A stretch of DNA of 16,334 nucleotides from Psychrobacter sp. UBA6766 (GTDB lineage Bacteria > Pseudomonadota > Gammaproteobacteria > Pseudomonadales > Moraxellaceae), in the NCBI RefSeq assembly GCF_002453355.1, contig NZ_DKGQ01000001.1:1-16334 (forward strand). Direction: 5' to 3'. The position numbers were made by a program, and so were the translations under genes. Below the pieces are notes generated by a model. It was not told the origin of the DNA. It saw nothing but the letters and a program-made list of their open reading frames with translations, and ran no database searches. Shown here in pieces: positions 15,360 through 16,334 of the stretch (position 1 is its first letter; each line of letters opens with the position of its first letter).

Positions 15360-15414
15360 TACCCTAGCTGCTCGCTTGCCAAAAGTCTATAGATGACAAG
15401 TATCCGCTAGGGTA
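15360..15414 (-). repeat. inverted repeat in the leader of the DUF1853 gene
   Basis: TACCCTAGC (15360-15368) is perfectly complemented at 15406-15414. Inside, CTTG (15375-15378) pairs with CAAG (15397-15400), giving a stem with internal loops and a loop containing the palindrome TCTATAGA. It starts 15 nt before the DUF1853 start on the minus strand, so in RNA it would sit right above the translation start. Confidence 0.55.
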
Positions 15415-15486
15415 GTGCTTGACTGTCCTATTACTAAAGCATGATATTCACGATATAAAAATTAAGCTGAATGTCTGGTGCATTTG

Positions 15487-15514
15487 ATAATAAAGGCACT
15501 AGGATAATGATCAA
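15487..15514 (-). promoter_or_regulatory. possible promoter of the DUF1853 gene
   Basis: On the minus strand TTGATC (15509-15514) and TATTAT (15487-15492, five of six consensus bases) have a 16-nt spacer. A transcript from here would have a leader of about 135 nt containing the inverted repeat at 15360-15414. Confidence 0.4.
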
Positions 15515-15577
15515 GAATTTTAATATAGCAAATGACCATTTAGGTGGCTTATTAAATAGCTTTTGGACTGATGGTTT

Positions 15578-16334
15578 GAGACCATCCCATATTCTGTGTA
15601 ACTGCCATTTAGGTTAAATACTTACTGATACGGTCATCAAACATAATCATAAAGCGATTCAGAGCAGACGTCCAGTTACGGATCGGCATCGACCATTTTT
15701 TGGATGCCTGCTGGGTGGCTAAGTACACCACCTTGAATGCTGCCTGATCAGATGGGAACACCTTACGCTTATTCACCGCTGTCCGAATCACGCTGTTTAA
15801 CGACTCAATAGCATTGGTGGTATATATGACTTTTCTGATGTCTTTCGGATACTCAAAGAACACCGTTAAGCCCTCCCAGTTATTGCGCCAAGACTTGATG
15901 ACATGCGGGTACTTATCACCCCACACCTCGTCGAAATGCTCAAGATTGGCCTCTGCTATCTCAAGCGTATCAGCGCCATAGATGGCTTTTAAATCAGCCG
16001 CTATGGCCTTCTTGTCCGTCCAAGGTACGAACTTCATCGAATAGCGCACCATATGCACGATACACAGCTGAACCTTGGCTTTGGGATAAACGGTATTGAT
16101 GGCATCAGGGAAGCCTTTTAAACCATCGACACAGGCGATGAGGATATCTTGTACCCCACGGTTTTGTAGTTCAGTGAGAACACCCAGCCAGAACTTAGCG
16201 CCCTCATTCTCTGATAACCACATGCCAAGCAGCTCTTTTTTACCATCAAGTCCCACGCCTAAGGCCAGATAGATCGCCTTGTTGATGATCTGCTTGTCTT
16301 GGCGTACTTTAACGACAATACAGTCCAAATAGAC
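15578..16334 (-). mobile_element. IS256-family insertion sequence, 3' part, continues past the window
   Basis: The transposase gene and an end-like sequence define it. The probable outer end starts at GAGACCATCCC (15578) and continues through TTCTGTGTAACT (15591-15602), the kind of terminus found downstream of IS256-type transposase genes. The partner inverted repeat and the far target duplication are outside the window, so the exact boundary could be a few bases off. A short palindrome (GATGGT/ACCATC, 15570-15586) straddles the supposed junction. Confidence 0.8.
15609..16334 (-). CDS. IS256-family transposase, 5' end beyond the window
   Basis: The last 241 codons of a transposase that enters from the right edge; the reading frame is open to base 16334. 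The DDE catalytic residues are visible: D in VYLDCIVVK at fragment residue 4, D70 in ACVDGLKGFPDAI, and E177 in TTNAIESLNS, with the C-x2-H motif CIVHMVR after the second D and the characteristic W-x-NNWEGL segment. IS256-family members are usually about 400 residues, so roughly 160 N-terminal residues are missing from view. There is no internal stop or frameshift in the visible part. Stop codon at 15609-15611. It catalyses cut/copy movement of the element, generally producing 8-9-bp target duplications. Confidence 0.95.
   Translation of the reverse strand, partial: VYLDCIVVKVRQDKQIINKAIYLALGVGLDGKKELLGMWLSENEGAKFWLGVLTELQNRGVQDILIACVDGLKGFPDAINTVYPKAKVQLCIVHMVRYSMKFVPWTDKKAIAADLKAIYGADTLEIAEANLEHFDEVWGDKYPHVIKSWRNNWEGLTVFFEYPKDIRKVIYTTNAIESLNSVIRTAVNKRKVFPSDQAAFKVVYLATQQASKKWSMPIRNWTSALNRFMIMFDDRISKYLT

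Overview
The window looks like a chromosomal segment of a Psychrobacter-like member of the Moraxellaceae (Gammaproteobacteria). The evidence is moderate-to-low GC with AT-rich intergenic stretches, the gene order trpF-trpB-trpA-accD-folC-SPOR protein, and the Psychrobacter/Acinetobacter style of the proteins (DUF4230, DUF1853 and DUF2726 proteins, Asn/Asp/Ser-rich insertions). The genus is an inference from protein character and gene order; no rRNA or tRNA is present to confirm it.

Layout. (1) 1-1210, plus strand: a DUF4230 membrane-anchored protein, then a 74-residue single-pass protein whose membrane segment resembles that of its larger neighbour. (2) 1250-2905, minus strand: a class I CPD photolyase (phrB) with an in-frame 9-bp tandem repeat encoding Ser-Ser-Asp. 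(3) 3132-6120, plus strand: trpF, trpB and trpA, the last steps of tryptophan synthesis, separated by gaps of about 105-112 bp. (4) 6376-10391, plus strand: accD (acetyl-CoA carboxylase carboxyltransferase beta), folC (folylpolyglutamate synthase) and a LysM+SPOR envelope protein in the position that dedD holds in E. coli. A 10-bp-arm palindrome overlaps a possible promoter upstream of accD, and a strong bidirectional-looking terminator separates accD from folC. (5) 10495-14359: after a terminator the expected cvpA-purF continuation is missing. In its place are a DUF2726 (PD-(D/E)XK-like) membrane-anchored protein behind a structured leader, a large unrecognised lipoprotein, a strong terminator, and a predicted outer-membrane beta-barrel. 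(6) 14380-15345, minus strand: a DUF1853 protein with another hairpin-bearing leader. (7) 15578-end: the 3' end of an IS256-family insertion sequence whose transposase runs off the window.

The core (trpFBA-accD-folC-SPOR) is ordinary housekeeping. The more speculative material is the lipoprotein/outer-membrane barrel pair with a terminator between the genes, the two possibly structured leaders in front of nuclease-fold genes of unknown role, the palindrome at the accD promoter, and the paired DUF4230/small membrane protein. No CRISPR array, tRNA, rRNA, toxin-antitoxin pair or phage module was seen.
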